In this document: one piece after another, positions 20,815 to 31,756 of the stretch | Layout of the letters: each line of letters opens with the position of its first letter | Position numbering within the stretch: position 1 is the first letter of the stretch | Assembly (NCBI GenBank): GCA_023376005.1 | Contig: CM042148.1 | Coordinates: 75,184,626-75,248,625 of the forward strand | DNA from: Doryteuthis pealeii | Taxonomy: Eukaryota; Mollusca; Cephalopoda; Myopsida; Loliginidae | DNA length: 64,000 nt | Direction of reading: 5' to 3' | Made by a program: the position numbers and the translations under genes | Notes under the pieces: model-generated | Told to the model about the DNA's origin: nothing | The model's database searches: none | Seen by the model: only the letters and a program-made list of their open reading frames with translations

Positions 20815-21055
20815 GGGCCGGTTTAGCTCAGTTGGTAGAGTGTTAGGCTAGAAATCACAAGCTTCCTAGTTCGATACCGGTCCTCGGCAACTCAGCGTTA
20901 TGAATAGCACAGGGGTCTGTGCGGTAAAGTAAGGAGCTGATGGTAGGTGTGGCGCTCCACCCCAGACACAAAAACAATCTCCTTGGTCTAACGCTTGTGA
21001 AAAAGGGATAGACTCCCTCGTTGGTTGGCTATTACCGACTTTAAGCCACCCCGAT
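20815..21055 (+). mobile_element. SINE family C, full-length copy
   Basis: Clean head GGCCGGTTTAGCTCAGTTGG, B box TAGTTCGATACCGGTCC, full body to CGACTTTAAGCCACCCCG. Mirrored at 53175-53425, so inserted before the duplication. Confidence 0.8.
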
Positions 21056-21196
21056 GACTGATGATTGCACTTATGGCAAGCCCCAAACTCTTTTATCATA
21101 TATATGCCGGAGGCTGAGGGTTTTAATCTCCTGAGTATGACATTAAACTTTATCTAGTGGTGAAGTTCCAATGCTGGAGATCTGGGCAAAGTGGAC

Positions 21197-21417
21197 AACG
21201 ACAATATTAACTTTACCAGCGATATGACACAAACTGTGATGCTTTCAGGGGCTGCTGTCTTTTCTCCCTCTTTCTGGCTCTCTTTGCTGTCGAAGTCATT
21301 CTCCTCTCCGCTTCACCCCTCTCCATGCCTTGCTTAAGTTTAAGGCGCCAGACCGTTTTATTTTTTTGCATCTATCTCCCACGTGTTTGTGTCAATATGG
21401 CATATCCTCACGACTCC
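21197..21417 (+). repeat. copied segment of 20179-20372
   Basis: CAACGACAATATTAACTTTA through CATATCCTCACGACTC repeats 20179-20372 in the same orientation, with an extra ~26 bp. The right arm lacks it at the corresponding place (about 53045) and has a family D segment instead, so it arose in or was lost from one arm. Confidence 0.7.
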
Positions 21418-22599
21418 CAGGTCCACCCTGAACCGGAGTGGTAGTACCTATTAGGGTCGTATCTATGGGTTAAATCGAAAAAAGGAGATTAAAAAAATGT
21501 GTCAAAAATTGAGTTTAAAAAATTGAATACCCCATGAATAGAAAAAAAATGCTGCGGTGAACCGGTTCCACGGCCTTGATGTATGTATTTACCCAATCCC
21601 TTCGCCATGGGTAGTTTGTGACACAAGGTCAATTTTTAACCAACTAGCAAGTTCTATCTTAGACCAACAATACAGTAGAATCACATGGGAGAATCAACCT
21701 CAGATCGAAGCCGCCGTCCATTGCATGCACTGAAATAGCTTGTTGACAGATTATTTAAAAACAGCGAAAACAAGAGGAGATACTCGAAAATAATGTTGCT
21801 AAATCATGCTTATATATATATAAATCAAATTAATTTTAACCTTCCGGCAAAACTCATCCAGACATAGAATCCTTGTGCAAAGACACGAATTAATTTTGGA
21901 GAAGCCTTTTCCTTGTATTATCAAATCTGTCCTTACGAAACCATTAGAAGAGAAACACAATTAAAAACAATAAATTAACTTGTTTTATAAACAGTAACAG
22001 AATTAAAAAGCCTGTCTCTCTTTCTCGAGAGAGAAATGATATTTGGCCCAGGGAATTAATTTACTGAATAATTAATTAAGAAAACCGAACCGATGGAAAA
22101 GAACGTGACTACGTCGATGTAGGTGTTGATTATCCTAATAGACACTCAGTCAGCAGAGCACCCACCAAAGAATAGCAAGGTTCCTGGTTCTATAACGTTC
22201 CCCCAACGACTCAGCGCATGAGTAGCACAGCTTGGGTAATCGGATCTATGCCGTAAAACATCTGGGAGCTGGCAGTAGGTGGTACATATCTAAAAGGACA
22301 ATGCTCAATATCATTGATAGAGTTTTATATTTGAGTTAAGATAGCGCGGACATGGAGTCAACACCTAGTTACTGATATATATATTGGTTTGGTTACTTTG
22401 TCTAATGGCATAACGACCTTCGTGGGTTATTTAATGTCTGATAAATAGTAGAGTAGACGGGATTATTTAGTCTTAATTAGGCTACCAATCGAGAAAAGCA
22501 AAACTCTGAATTCAAACCGGCTTTACTCCGCTCAAAAATTGACCTGCTCATGGCGGACGGATTGGAAAAATACATACATAAGGTCACGGAACCGGTTCA

Positions 22600-22885
22600 C
22601 TGTATTTACCTCGTACCCCACTTGTACGGGTTAGGCACAAGGCCCTATTAACGTGGGACCACCCACAAACCGAAGCTCATGGGTGGCAGGTGAAAAATTG
22701 CGTCGATCCCGTCGGCATTCCCCCTCAAGGGGAGTGCCTCAGGCACTGGGCAATAAACCCAGCCCTGCCCCTTTAAATAGAGGGGGCAGGTATTGCCTGG
22801 GGGGATAGCCCTCTGGGATCGACGCTATTAATTTGTAAAGATCCAGGGCCGAAGCCACTTGACCCCCACCTCGATACATCAAGGT
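22600..22885 (-). repeat. GC-rich structured repeat, copy 3
   Basis: Same module as 9995-10290 on the minus strand, bounded by GCGTCGATCCC inverted ends at about 22700-22825. Mirrored by copy 4 at 51470-51790. Confidence 0.75.
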
Positions 22886-23964
22886 CGCGGAACCGGTTCA
22901 TTCATGAGAACAGAGTAAGTTATGGACAGACCTCGTATCATCATCATCATCATCATCATATCGTGCCGACAGCACGGATCATCATGACTCTTTCTCGCTA
23001 CCCTTTCCTATCAGTGATGCCTCCTGGAAATCCCCCTGCACAGCATCCAGAGCTTATCTATATAGGCTTTTACAGCATGTCTTGCTCGTCTTACTCGGCT
23101 GATTTTGTGATAGGAGGCAAGTGGCCGTTCAGTTGCTTTTTTGTGTGTTGTTGTTGCTTCAAGGATTTTTTTAAAAGACAGCACGTACCAACGTAAACGA
23201 GTGGCCATATTGAGGTGCCCATAGAAGATCGTCACTTATGACGTCGTCCTTGCTTCTCCAGCAGTGTCTAGCATGTATTGTCCGTCTTACCCGGATATTT
23301 TTGAGATAGGAGGCAAGTGGCCGTGCAGCTACTTTTTATGTGGTGCTGCTTCAAGGATTTCTTTAAGACAGAATACGGCGACCTTGAACAGTTCCCGTAT
23401 AGCTTTTGAAATGTGTGAGAAAATGGCAACTTATTCATGGTGTTCATTTTTCTTTCAAAATCCTTGCATCTCCCAACTGCGATATTCGTGCGTGACATTG
23501 TCAAACGCATTTGTAAAGCATTTTTTTTTAATGCACTCGGGCCAAGAATATTGGCTCAGGCGCAGAGAATGTAACAAGAATCCCCCTCCCATTTAATCAA
23601 GGGAAATCATTGTATAAGTTTCTAACCTGGGACAAGCGAAAACGAACCTTTTAAACGCAAGTACAATGGATTGCGTTGTTCAGCGCCGAGCACAAGAGTC
23701 GTCGGTAATTGCCTCGTGGTAGGAAAGAGACAGTAAGGCCAAGTTTTCTAAACGATACCAAAAAAAATACGAAATACGAACAGATGTAAAATAAAAAAAA
23801 ACCAAGTAACTGTTGTGTGATCACGTGACCTATAGTGAAGCCAATATTTATAAAATATCATTTAAATAGTTTCTAAGAATGCGAAAGCCTCGTAACATTT
23901 AATTGGCCACATATATACGTATACGTATATAAGCAGAGTTATGCATACAACTACTCCTCACCCT
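22886..23964. other. unassigned with direct duplication
   Basis: TAGGAGGCAAGTGGCCGT occurs near 23111 and 23307 with similar surroundings (GCTTCAAGGATTT), an internal duplication of about 195 bp. A short (ATC)n is at 22939-22960. Interrupted frames show no known domain. Mirrored at about 50370-51460. Confidence 0.5.
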
Positions 23965-24103
23965 CCAGCTAAGGTGAAATAGGACGGCAGATTCGGCTCT
24001 TTAACCTTGGCTAGGTAACAATTCTAGGAGAAGGAAATTTCTTAATTCAAACCTGTTAAAGCAATCCAACTTGTGTTGCATCCTGGTCAAGCAAAGGGTT
24101 AGG

Positions 24104-24151
<48 letters not shown>

Positions 24152-24278
24152 TATTAAACGTTTTATCTATTTATCTTCTTATTTTCTAAACATTAATATC
24201 CATATGAAATACGTCTTATCTTTGTTAGCATTTCGTCTCGGCCTATTCATGTTCTGCATGCGTCATCCTATGATCTTC

Positions 24279-24361
<83 letters not shown>
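23965..24361. repeat. SINE B tail, (TA)n and long (GT)n
   Basis: SINE B 3' part at 23965-24103, (TA)n 24104-24150, then (GT)n at 24291-24361. Confidence 0.75.
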
Positions 24362-24364
<3 letters not shown>

Positions 24365-25724
24365 GCTGCTCAATTCTGACAAGAAATGGGAGTCGGGGCT
24401 TTCCGAGACACGCTTTAGCTTAGCCGGTTAGGAACCACAACATTTCAGACTCAAAATAATCTCTCTGGTCTAGTGCTAGTGAAAAGTGGCTAGACTCCAT
24501 TGCTGTCTGTCTTATACCAACGATAGACCACTGTGCCGACATTACGTTACATAGGACAGAATATATTCTTAAACTAAGACAAATGCCATGTTTTGATTTA
24601 TGCAAAAGAACTAATCGAAGATTATTGATGTTTAACTTTCACTCAAGCTTCTTTTTTATATTGGATAATATGCAAACTCAATTTATGTATACATACGTAG
24701 GTTTGTCAATAAGGCGATAGTCTCACGTATTTTACATAACAATATCTCCTTTGCAAAAACACACACTCCAAGGCTACCAAATAGAGCGTATAAACATTAG
24801 ATATACAGCAGTAATATGCACCCTCCGGGTGTAAGTATTTTAATTTTAATGTAATGAAATATATTAAATTAGAAAGACTAACGAAATTAAATAAGAACGC
24901 ATATAAAAGATTATACTTATTTTAATTATATTTTTTATTGTTTCTATATAAAATCATTGATAGGATTGATTTTAATAAGTTGGATAACAATAATATTAGT
25001 GATTAATAATACCAAGTAATTATTTATTAAACCATGTTTGTTACAACCAGTATTCAAATTAACATCACTCTATATTACGTAAACATTTATTTCTTAGTGA
25101 TATATAAGAGACATTGCAGGATTCTAAATGCACTGGGCTGTTTTGAGGCAAATCTAACTAAGAATTTCATAGGTACATCATTGGTATATAAGATTTAGAT
25201 AGAGAGAGGGAGTGAGTGCGTGGAAGTGATAACGCTAATTTGTTTAAATCATACTTTTAAAAATAGCTCAAGATTATCGTACGTTTTGCATATTCAAGTA
25301 TTTTGCAATAGCTGTTAAGTAAACATTAAACGTTGTAATGATTAAATCATTATCATACTGTGGTGTATTCACAGTTCCTGCTAGTTAAATCAATATTCAG
25401 TGCAGTGGGGATTAGGTTTGTCTTTGAGTTAACTGCCTACAAATTCGCTTTCAAGACGGACTTACCCTGAAAATTATACAACATTTCTATTTTTGTAAGT
25501 TGGCAAACTCAGAAAATCAGCAAGGGGTAAGATACTTATTTTCCCCACTATGCACCCATAAATTTGGTATGAGCTCTCTAATTGATGATTTGAATTAACT
25601 TTCGCTACTAAGCATATAAGCAATGATCGTTTACTCGCGAAACTTGATCTCTCTGTGATCGTAAAAAATATATAAACAAACCTATGTATTTAATAGTTTA
25701 AAAACACCAGTCTCGGTACAGCAG
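24362..25724. other. unassigned AT-rich DNA, SINE C tail
   Basis: 24437-24540 is SINE C tail sequence. Around 24817-24910 resembles 30600-30700. No gene. Mirrored at about 48560-49930. Confidence 0.55.
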
Positions 25725-25857
25725 CTATCAGTGGCTGAGGGGATAAGATATCAGGCTGGCAAACAATCAGTCTGAGTTCGACCCAAGCCAAGGATAGTTG
25801 TTGTGTCTGGCCACACTGAAGAGGCGTGAAACGCCAAAATACGTGTCTGTGGATGAC

Positions 25858-25905
<48 letters not shown>
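25725..25905 (+). mobile_element. SINE with tRNA-like head and mutated hammerhead
   Basis: Head A box TGGCTGAGGGGATA (25732) and B box GAGTTCGACCC (25774), then the ribozyme-like core at 25811-25852, then (TA)n 25863-25905. Mirrored at 48390-48560. The head differs from those at 11602 and 14968, so this is a third combination of tRNA head and hammerhead. Confidence 0.75.
25811..25852 (+). ncRNA. hammerhead motif with G12 replaced by A
   Basis: Helix I CCACA/TGTGG (5 bp), CTGAAGA (25816-25822), helix II GGCG-TGAAA-CGCC, then AAAA instead of GAAA (25836-25839), helix III with a CG loop, T46-C47 as U16.1-H17. G12 acts as the general base, so this copy should be dead while the right-arm copy (48449-48488) retains GAAA. 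Confidence 0.7.
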
Positions 25906-25908
<3 letters not shown>

Positions 25909-25920
25909 CAGACATACACA

Positions 25921-25975
25921 CATATATGTGTTTGTGTGTGTGTGTATGTGTGTGTATGTGTGTGTGTGTGTGTGG
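25921..25975. repeat. (TG)n microsatellite
   Basis: Interrupted TG run next to the ribozyme SINE; mirrored (CA)n at about 48336-48371. Confidence 0.9.
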
Positions 25976-26316
25976 TGACCTATGCTCGGGGAAAAGCCGC
26001 CTTTCATATGTCAGAAGTAACATAAGTGATTCGACGAATAAGAATATCGATTTCATCGCCCTTGGTGCCAATGGTGTCTAATAATATTGCTTTGAAGATC
26101 AATGAATCTGTACAGGCAACGCATTTCACACAATTGGCTGGTTCACCTTTGATGGTAACAGGACGTTGAGTTGTAGTTCATGTGATGCAAACATCTAAAC
26201 AGTTGTTAAACTTTTTATTCTATTTTCGGGGTCCGATTGAGATACAGATGGCGACTATTCAGGACAATTTTAACGCGAAAATATTTCGTTTGATTGATTA
26301 ATTAACTTCGAACTCC

Positions 26317-26919
26317 TGTTGCGTTGCGCCTTCTTTACCGGCACTAAATCGTACATGTTATACACTGGCATCAAATTCTATATATGTTATATAGCGGCTT
26401 CTTCAAACTCACGCTGCTAAATCGGCGTACGTATCGTAGCGGGTATCGTCACTATTCCTAGACGATATATGTAGTGGTCGCTTAATGAAATCTACAACAC
26501 ATGGTATAGTAGGAATTTTGACTTTATTTCTTCTCGGCTGTACGTGGTGGGCGGTGAGCTTGACAATGAAATGACCGAGGGTTAACAATGACTTCTACTG
26601 CTGCTGGGATGGTGAGGTAGAGGGGGCTGGTGACGTCTCACCGCCCTTGGCCGCGGCGGTGCGTGACCGCGTCGGTCACCCGTTCTCCGTTCGCTGTCTC
26701 TCTGGGGTCTGTTCACTACTGACTGTCGAGTGTCATTATCGGGACGAACTGTCTTGCACTTTTGTATATCTCAAAACGCCTACGCGCCTCCTTTGTTCGG
26801 TTTTGTCAACGATCAAATCTATTTCCGGCATCTTAACTCCTTTGTCAATTTTGTCGTCTTTTCTTTGCTTTGTTTAATCTAACCGGAAATTCCTATTTCC
26901 ATTTGTACAATATCCAACA
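26317..26919 (-). mobile_element. solo LTR, gypsy-like, left-arm copy
   Basis: On the minus strand starts TGTTGGATATTG and ends CGCAACA. GGAG (reverse of CTCC at 26313-26316 and 26920-26923) flanks both sides. AATAAA lies near 26523 on the minus strand. Same insertion as 47413-47995 with the same target duplication, so it predates the duplication. Confidence 0.85.
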
Positions 26920-27044
26920 CTCCGATCACACGATTACGTTCATTTGGGAAAGTTATAATCTTATCCTCCCAAATGTTGGTTAGATAGTACCACTAATGCT
27001 TAACTCCTGCGCACGAGCAGTTAATACAACAAAGATAATTTTGC

Positions 27045-27251
27045 CTCACCCTGTATAATTTGGAACAGTCCCAATAAACTTGGAAAAAAAGATTGGAAGA
27101 TCTGGAAATCAGAGGAAGAATTGAGACCATCCAGACTACTGCACTGCTGCAATCAGCTAGAATACTCAGAAGAGTCCTGGAGACCTGAGGAGATTTGTTG
27201 TCACTCAGACTCCAGTGGAACACCATCAGCTAACGCTGTTGTGAAACATTC

Positions 27252-27292
<41 letters not shown>

Positions 27293-27512
27293 GGCGAAAG
27301 TAATACTAATTGTAGTTGGTGCACTAGGAATGGTCCCAAAAAGCTTGGAGAAAAGACTGGAGGAACTGGAAATCAGAGGAAGAATTGAGACCATCCAGAC
27401 AACTGTATTGCTGAAATCGGCTAGAATACTCAGATAAGTCTTGGAGACCTTGTTGTGACTAAGACTCCGGTAAAAAGACAATCAGCTAACGCTGGTGTGA
27501 AAAACAAATATC

Positions 27513-27547
<35 letters not shown>

Positions 27548-27990
27548 GGAGTGAATAATAATAATGATAATAATAATAATAATAATAAGAATCTGGGACT
27601 TTGAGATTAAGACGGATGGCCTTATCCCAGCCAGAAGACCAGACCTAGTATTGAGTAAAAAAAAAAGTGAACTAGTAAATTTTTCAGTTCAAGCAGATCA
27701 CAGGGTGAATATGAAAGAAAAAGAAAAGATAGACAAATTCCTAAATCTTTTTATAGAATTGCAAAATATATTAAATATGAGGGTGAAAGTGATACCAATT
27801 TTAGTTGGAGCACTTGGAACGGTCCCCAAAAGAAAAGAGACTAGAGTAACTTGAAATCAGAGGAAGAATTGAGATCATCCAGACAACAGCATTGTTGAAA
27901 TCAGCTAGAATACTCAGGAGTCCTGGAGACCTGAGGAGACTTTCTGTCACCCAGACACCAGTGAAAGACAATCAGCTAACGCTGGTGTGA

Positions 27991-28033
<43 letters not shown>
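27045..28033 (+). mobile_element. array of three 5'-truncated LINE 3' ends in (TAA)n
   Basis: Pieces at 27045-27252, 27290-27511 and 27588-27990 each end in GCTAACGCTG(T/G)TGTGAAA-type sequence followed by (AAT)n. The longest encodes WDFEIKTDGL, PARRPDLV and VGALGTVPK, the C-terminal end of a widespread non-LTR retrotransposon with an R2/R4-type (restriction-like) layout. All pieces lack the reverse transcriptase. Head-to-tail order with (AAT)n between pieces suggests each landed in the tail of another. Confidence 0.75.
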
Positions 28034-28035
<2 letters not shown>

Positions 28036-28036
<1 letters not shown>

Positions 28037-28484
28037 CTAGAAACCAAACTCAACAGCAGAAATCTGATCAAAGGAATTAATACCTGGGCTGTCCCCATTA
28101 TAAGATACGCTGGGCCATTCTTAAAATGGACAAAAGAACTCAGACAGATTGGCCAAAGACTAGAAAATTAATGACCATGTACAAGTCCCTACACCATGGA
28201 GATGATAGAGATAGACTATATGTATCAAGAAATTATGGTGGAAGAGGTCTGGCCACCATAGAGACTGCGTAGAGGCCACAATCCAACAACTCGAAGACTA
28301 CACAAAAAGAGCAAAGACAGATTACTATGACAGCCAACAACAGCTGATGCAATATATGGAAAGAACAACAAAAACTAGAAAGAAAAATGGAAGAAAAACA
28401 ATTGTATGGACACTTCAAACGACAAATCGGAGGGTTGCACACGAAAGGCTTGGACATGGAGAAAGAACCTCAAGAACTGAATCA
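28036..28484 (+). pseudogene. LINE reverse-transcriptase C-terminal fragment
   Basis: Fragments in shifting frames read NLIKGINTWAVPIIRYAGP, MTMYKSLHHGDDRDRLYVS, GGRGLATIE and EEKQLYGHFKRQ. These are the thumb/linker region of the same non-LTR family whose tail lies at 27588-27990, so the domains are in the wrong order for one element and belong to a separate copy. Frameshifts and a stop after the first block make it dead. It runs into the assembly gap. Confidence 0.8.
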
Positions 28485-28584
28485 NNNNNNNNNNNNNNNN
28501 NNNNNNNNNNNNNNNNNNNNNNNNNNNNNNNNNNNNNNNNNNNNNNNNNNNNNNNNNNNNNNNNNNNNNNNNNNNNNNNNNNNN
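28485..28584. other. assembly gap, 100 N
   Basis: Exactly 100 N, a conventional placeholder for a scaffold gap of unknown size. It lies about 640 bp beyond the inner end of the left arm. Confidence 0.98.
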
Positions 28585-29248
28585 AAAAGAGAGAGATTCG
28601 CCATTTATTTATCAGGAACAAGTGGTAATAAACTAATACATATTCGGATGTATGTGAGAATAAGTTCCTCTATTCTATAACACTATTCATATTGTTTCTT
28701 CAGATGTATATTTTCTGATTCTTCTCTCCTTTTTCTTACCGCTTGTCAAATCGGTTCCAAGTATTTCATGGTCAGTTATTCCTCTTATGCTGATTCAGCA
28801 GATTATAGAGAATTCTTTGGTATTATGTATTTTTCATCGAGTTTGGATTCGCTCTCTCTCTACGGTATCAGGCACACTATCAGAATGATGAGTTGACTAT
28901 GGAGGAGATGCGATACTTTATCCAATGTCGCTGTCCGAAGATTCGGACTGGAAAATAAGTCGCCAGTTAATATTAATCCTAGCAAATAATTCAGGTCTAC
29001 TTCAATAAACATAAATGTTCAAGTCTGTGAAAATTGTACCATCTTTGCATTCTGTAACAAATGCAAATGAGATTATTATTTCATTCTTTTGAGTTTTTCT
29101 CCGAGTGGATTTCATTGAAGTCCAAGTGACAGCAAATCTCACAGTTTCCATTACTCTTCTCTAGTATTCATGCAGGATTTCATTAACCACTGGATCTAGA
29201 CAGTCTTCCTCGGATTCCAGTTTCCCCTTTTTCATGTTTAGGGTCTTA
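28585..29248. other. unassigned
   Basis: No gene or clear repeat family recognised. Confidence 0.5.
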
Positions 29249-29492
29249 GGGGCCGGGTTAGCTTAGTTGATAAAGTGTTTCGACTAGAAAACCGCAAGGT
29301 TCTTAGTTCGATAACCGGCCCTCGCCCAACTCAGCGAATGATGTAGGCACAGGGATCTGTCGGTAAAGGTAAGGAGCTAATGGTAAGGTGCAGCGGCTTC
29401 ACCTCAGACGCAAAAATAATCTCCTTGGTCTAGCGCTAGTGAAAAGGATAGACTCTATCGTGATTGGCTGATACCGACTTTAGGCCACCCCC
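29249..29492 (+). mobile_element. SINE family C copy with many single-base indels
   Basis: GGCCGGGTTAGCTTAGTTGA head and GACTTTAGGCCACCCCC end. Many one-base insertions relative to other copies (for example ATAACCGGCC, GTAAAGGTAAGG) may be real decay or consensus error. Confidence 0.7.
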
Positions 29493-31246
29493 AACGAGTT
29501 ACTACTACTACTTACATCTCTTTTAGGGGATCAGCTAGCGTATTCTTATTCCACACGCGATAGGGTTATGTTTTTGATAAGCAATTTAATAGGACATGCT
29601 AAATCTTCAATTGATAAAAGCATATAAGTATTTACCTCCCCCTCCCCCGTACGATGGTAGAAATGCCACACATTGTCAGTTTTTTTAAGTGGAGTTTTAC
29701 CAGTTTTAAGTTAAAAGTTTTCCTTCCTCGGACAAGTTGACATACCCTAAGTTAATGAGTCTGTCCTTGGTATTTACCTTCTGCTGATTCAATTCATACC
29801 TTTCCCAAGAGTAGTTGTGTTATTGATATTCAAATACACCTATTTAGCTGAATTTAAAAACGGAATATTAGTCAAGGTAAAAAAAAATATATACACTAGT
29901 ATAAATGTAAATGATTCTGGTAAAAAGAACATAGGTTTATAAGTTCGAAAAATTCACTCTGAATTGTTCAGTTGCACATATGGTACAAAGGATATAGGGT
30001 TTGAATTAATACATCAGCCCTAACTGTGAGGCTGCAGGTTCAACCGACTACGGGGTGATGATAATGGTCTATCTTACTGGTGGCGCAGCCAATGCCAATA
30101 AATTACGTTAAAAAATGTCTGAGCCACGTGAACCTGTTTTTAGCACCAACTCTGAAACGCTGTTGGCTTTAGCATTAACGAAACAGATGTAGAAAAGTCG
30201 AGGTCCGGCCGTTGGCAAAATTTATTTAAAGCCCATTTATTCTGTTACCGTTGAAAAACGGGTATCGCCTTAGGGTTTGAACATATCTAAATGGGGTCTA
30301 ACCTGGCAAGAGGGTATTATTTTTGAAAGACCCGACTCCCCTACCCTAACGACGCTAACCAGCACTGTTTAGTAGCATAAGGAAGTATCTCAAACAGTTA
30401 TTTTTGTGGACTTGCTTCAAAAAGGTGGTAATCATTTACTAAATTTGTTAGTAACTTATTGAATAGATTGGACCATCCCATTGTTGGTTAATAGGTTAGC
30501 AAACTATGATTCACAGATCCATTACTAATGTATTTAACAGTTGTGAAACGGTTTCTTCTGGGGTGATTTTTTTATAATTCTTTTATATATAATAGCAAAA
30601 TATATGCATCCCCCATGCGGGATTATTCAAGTTTTAATGTAATAAAATTTTATAGTAAATAGAATGCTAATGAAAACTAAATAAGAATGCAGGTAAAAAG
30701 GTTTTAAGAGAGTGGGTAAAATCGAAAATTAGAACAACTGAAACTTACTCTTTCATGACTCCCATTTTTCATTGCTAAATTTTCCTGAATTTAATTATTT
30801 AGTTAAAATAGTAAGAAAAATTACAGTTATTTTCCATTTAATCGATTTCTTTTAGAGTTTGTATTCTCAAGATTTTTACTCTTATTCATAACATAAACCA
30901 AACAATTAAAAATCAATAATACCAAGCACATATGTATTAAAATATGAATTTTTTAATAGACACATATGTAATATACGAACGGATTAGTCTCTGGCTCCAC
31001 ATGATAATGAATGTTAAATATACAAAAAACCGAGAATGATGTTTCGGTATATCATCAATACAATTGAATGTTATATGAGATATGAGTAAGATAGATATGG
31101 CAGTATTAATAATGTAAAACAATTTTATTAATAAATTGAGGTTTAAATAAAATCATGGAGGGTGTGACGGAAAATACAAGGGTAATTGTGATTTGTGTAG
31201 TAATTAGTTTTGGTTACAGACAGGAAAACACACACTCTCCATTAAT
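29493..31246. other. unassigned AT-rich DNA with SINE remnants
   Basis: Reverse SINE B part at about 29690-29830 and a SINE A-like remnant at 30475-30530. No gene. Confidence 0.5.
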
Positions 31247-31247
31247 G

Positions 31248-31281
<34 letters not shown>

Positions 31282-31670
31282 ATATATAATATATATAATA
31301 TATATATATATATATATAAAGAACAACTGAAGAAATTAAAGTGATCAAATTCGGAAGAAAAGTAATAAAAAGAGATAATAACTATCAGATTGGGATCAAT
31401 GAAGAAATAAATAAAAAGAGAGAAAACGAATGAAAAGGAGAAATAAATGAAAGAATAAGAACTAAAATAATAAAAATAAGAATTAAATGAATGAAAAGGA
31501 AGAATTAAATGAATGAAATGGAAGAAATGAATTAATGTAAAAGAAGAAATAAACGAATGAAAAAGAATGATTGAATGAAAAAGAAAGAAACAAAAGAAAA
31601 AGAAAGAAATCACTGAATGCGAAAGAAAAATAAACGAATGAAAAAAAGAAGAAATAAATCATGAAACATA
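31247..31670. repeat. (TA)n then GAA/GAAT-rich low complexity
   Basis: (TA)n at 31247-31318, followed by about 350 bp of A/G-rich sequence with GAATGAAAAGGA-like repeats. Phe/Ser-rich open frames are artefacts of composition. Confidence 0.8.
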
Positions 31671-31756
31671 CCAAGAATGAAACGATCTTACTTTTTCTAT
31701 TTTTAAATGAAAAAAAAATAAAGTGAAAAGGCGAATAGAAATCATTTATACATATA

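Larger units (their letters stand above)
13909..27850 (+). repeat. left arm of a large inverted duplication
   Basis: The stretch is the reverse complement of about 46500-64000, element by element. Matched landmarks (left/right): 14544-14590/63309-63356, 16225-16990/56690-62400, 18812-19282/54940-55420, 20815-21055/53175-53425, 22600-22885/51470-51790, 25725-25905/48390-48560, 26317-26919/47413-47995 and 27290-27511/46811-47030. Homology still holds at the last base of the window, so the arm may extend left of 13909. Arms differ by scattered substitutions and several indels. Confidence 0.9.

Noticed and set aside
20815..20890. Candidate tRNA genes in SINE heads (also 45, 4868, 11602, 25725)
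   Set aside because: A and B boxes are present but the same non-tRNA body follows in multiple dispersed copies (or a ribozyme does), and acceptor stems do not pair cleanly, so they are SINE promoters.
26647..26877. Open frame with matching right-arm frame (47455-47703)
   Set aside because: It lies inside the solo LTR; conservation between arms reflects duplication of the LTR, not coding selection.
28347..28680. Open frames running through the N gap
   Set aside because: They consist of undetermined residues across 100 N and cannot be read as protein.
31021..31060. Hammerhead-like GATGATATACCGAAAC on the minus strand
   Set aside because: Only six bases separate the two core halves and no helix II or helix I can form.
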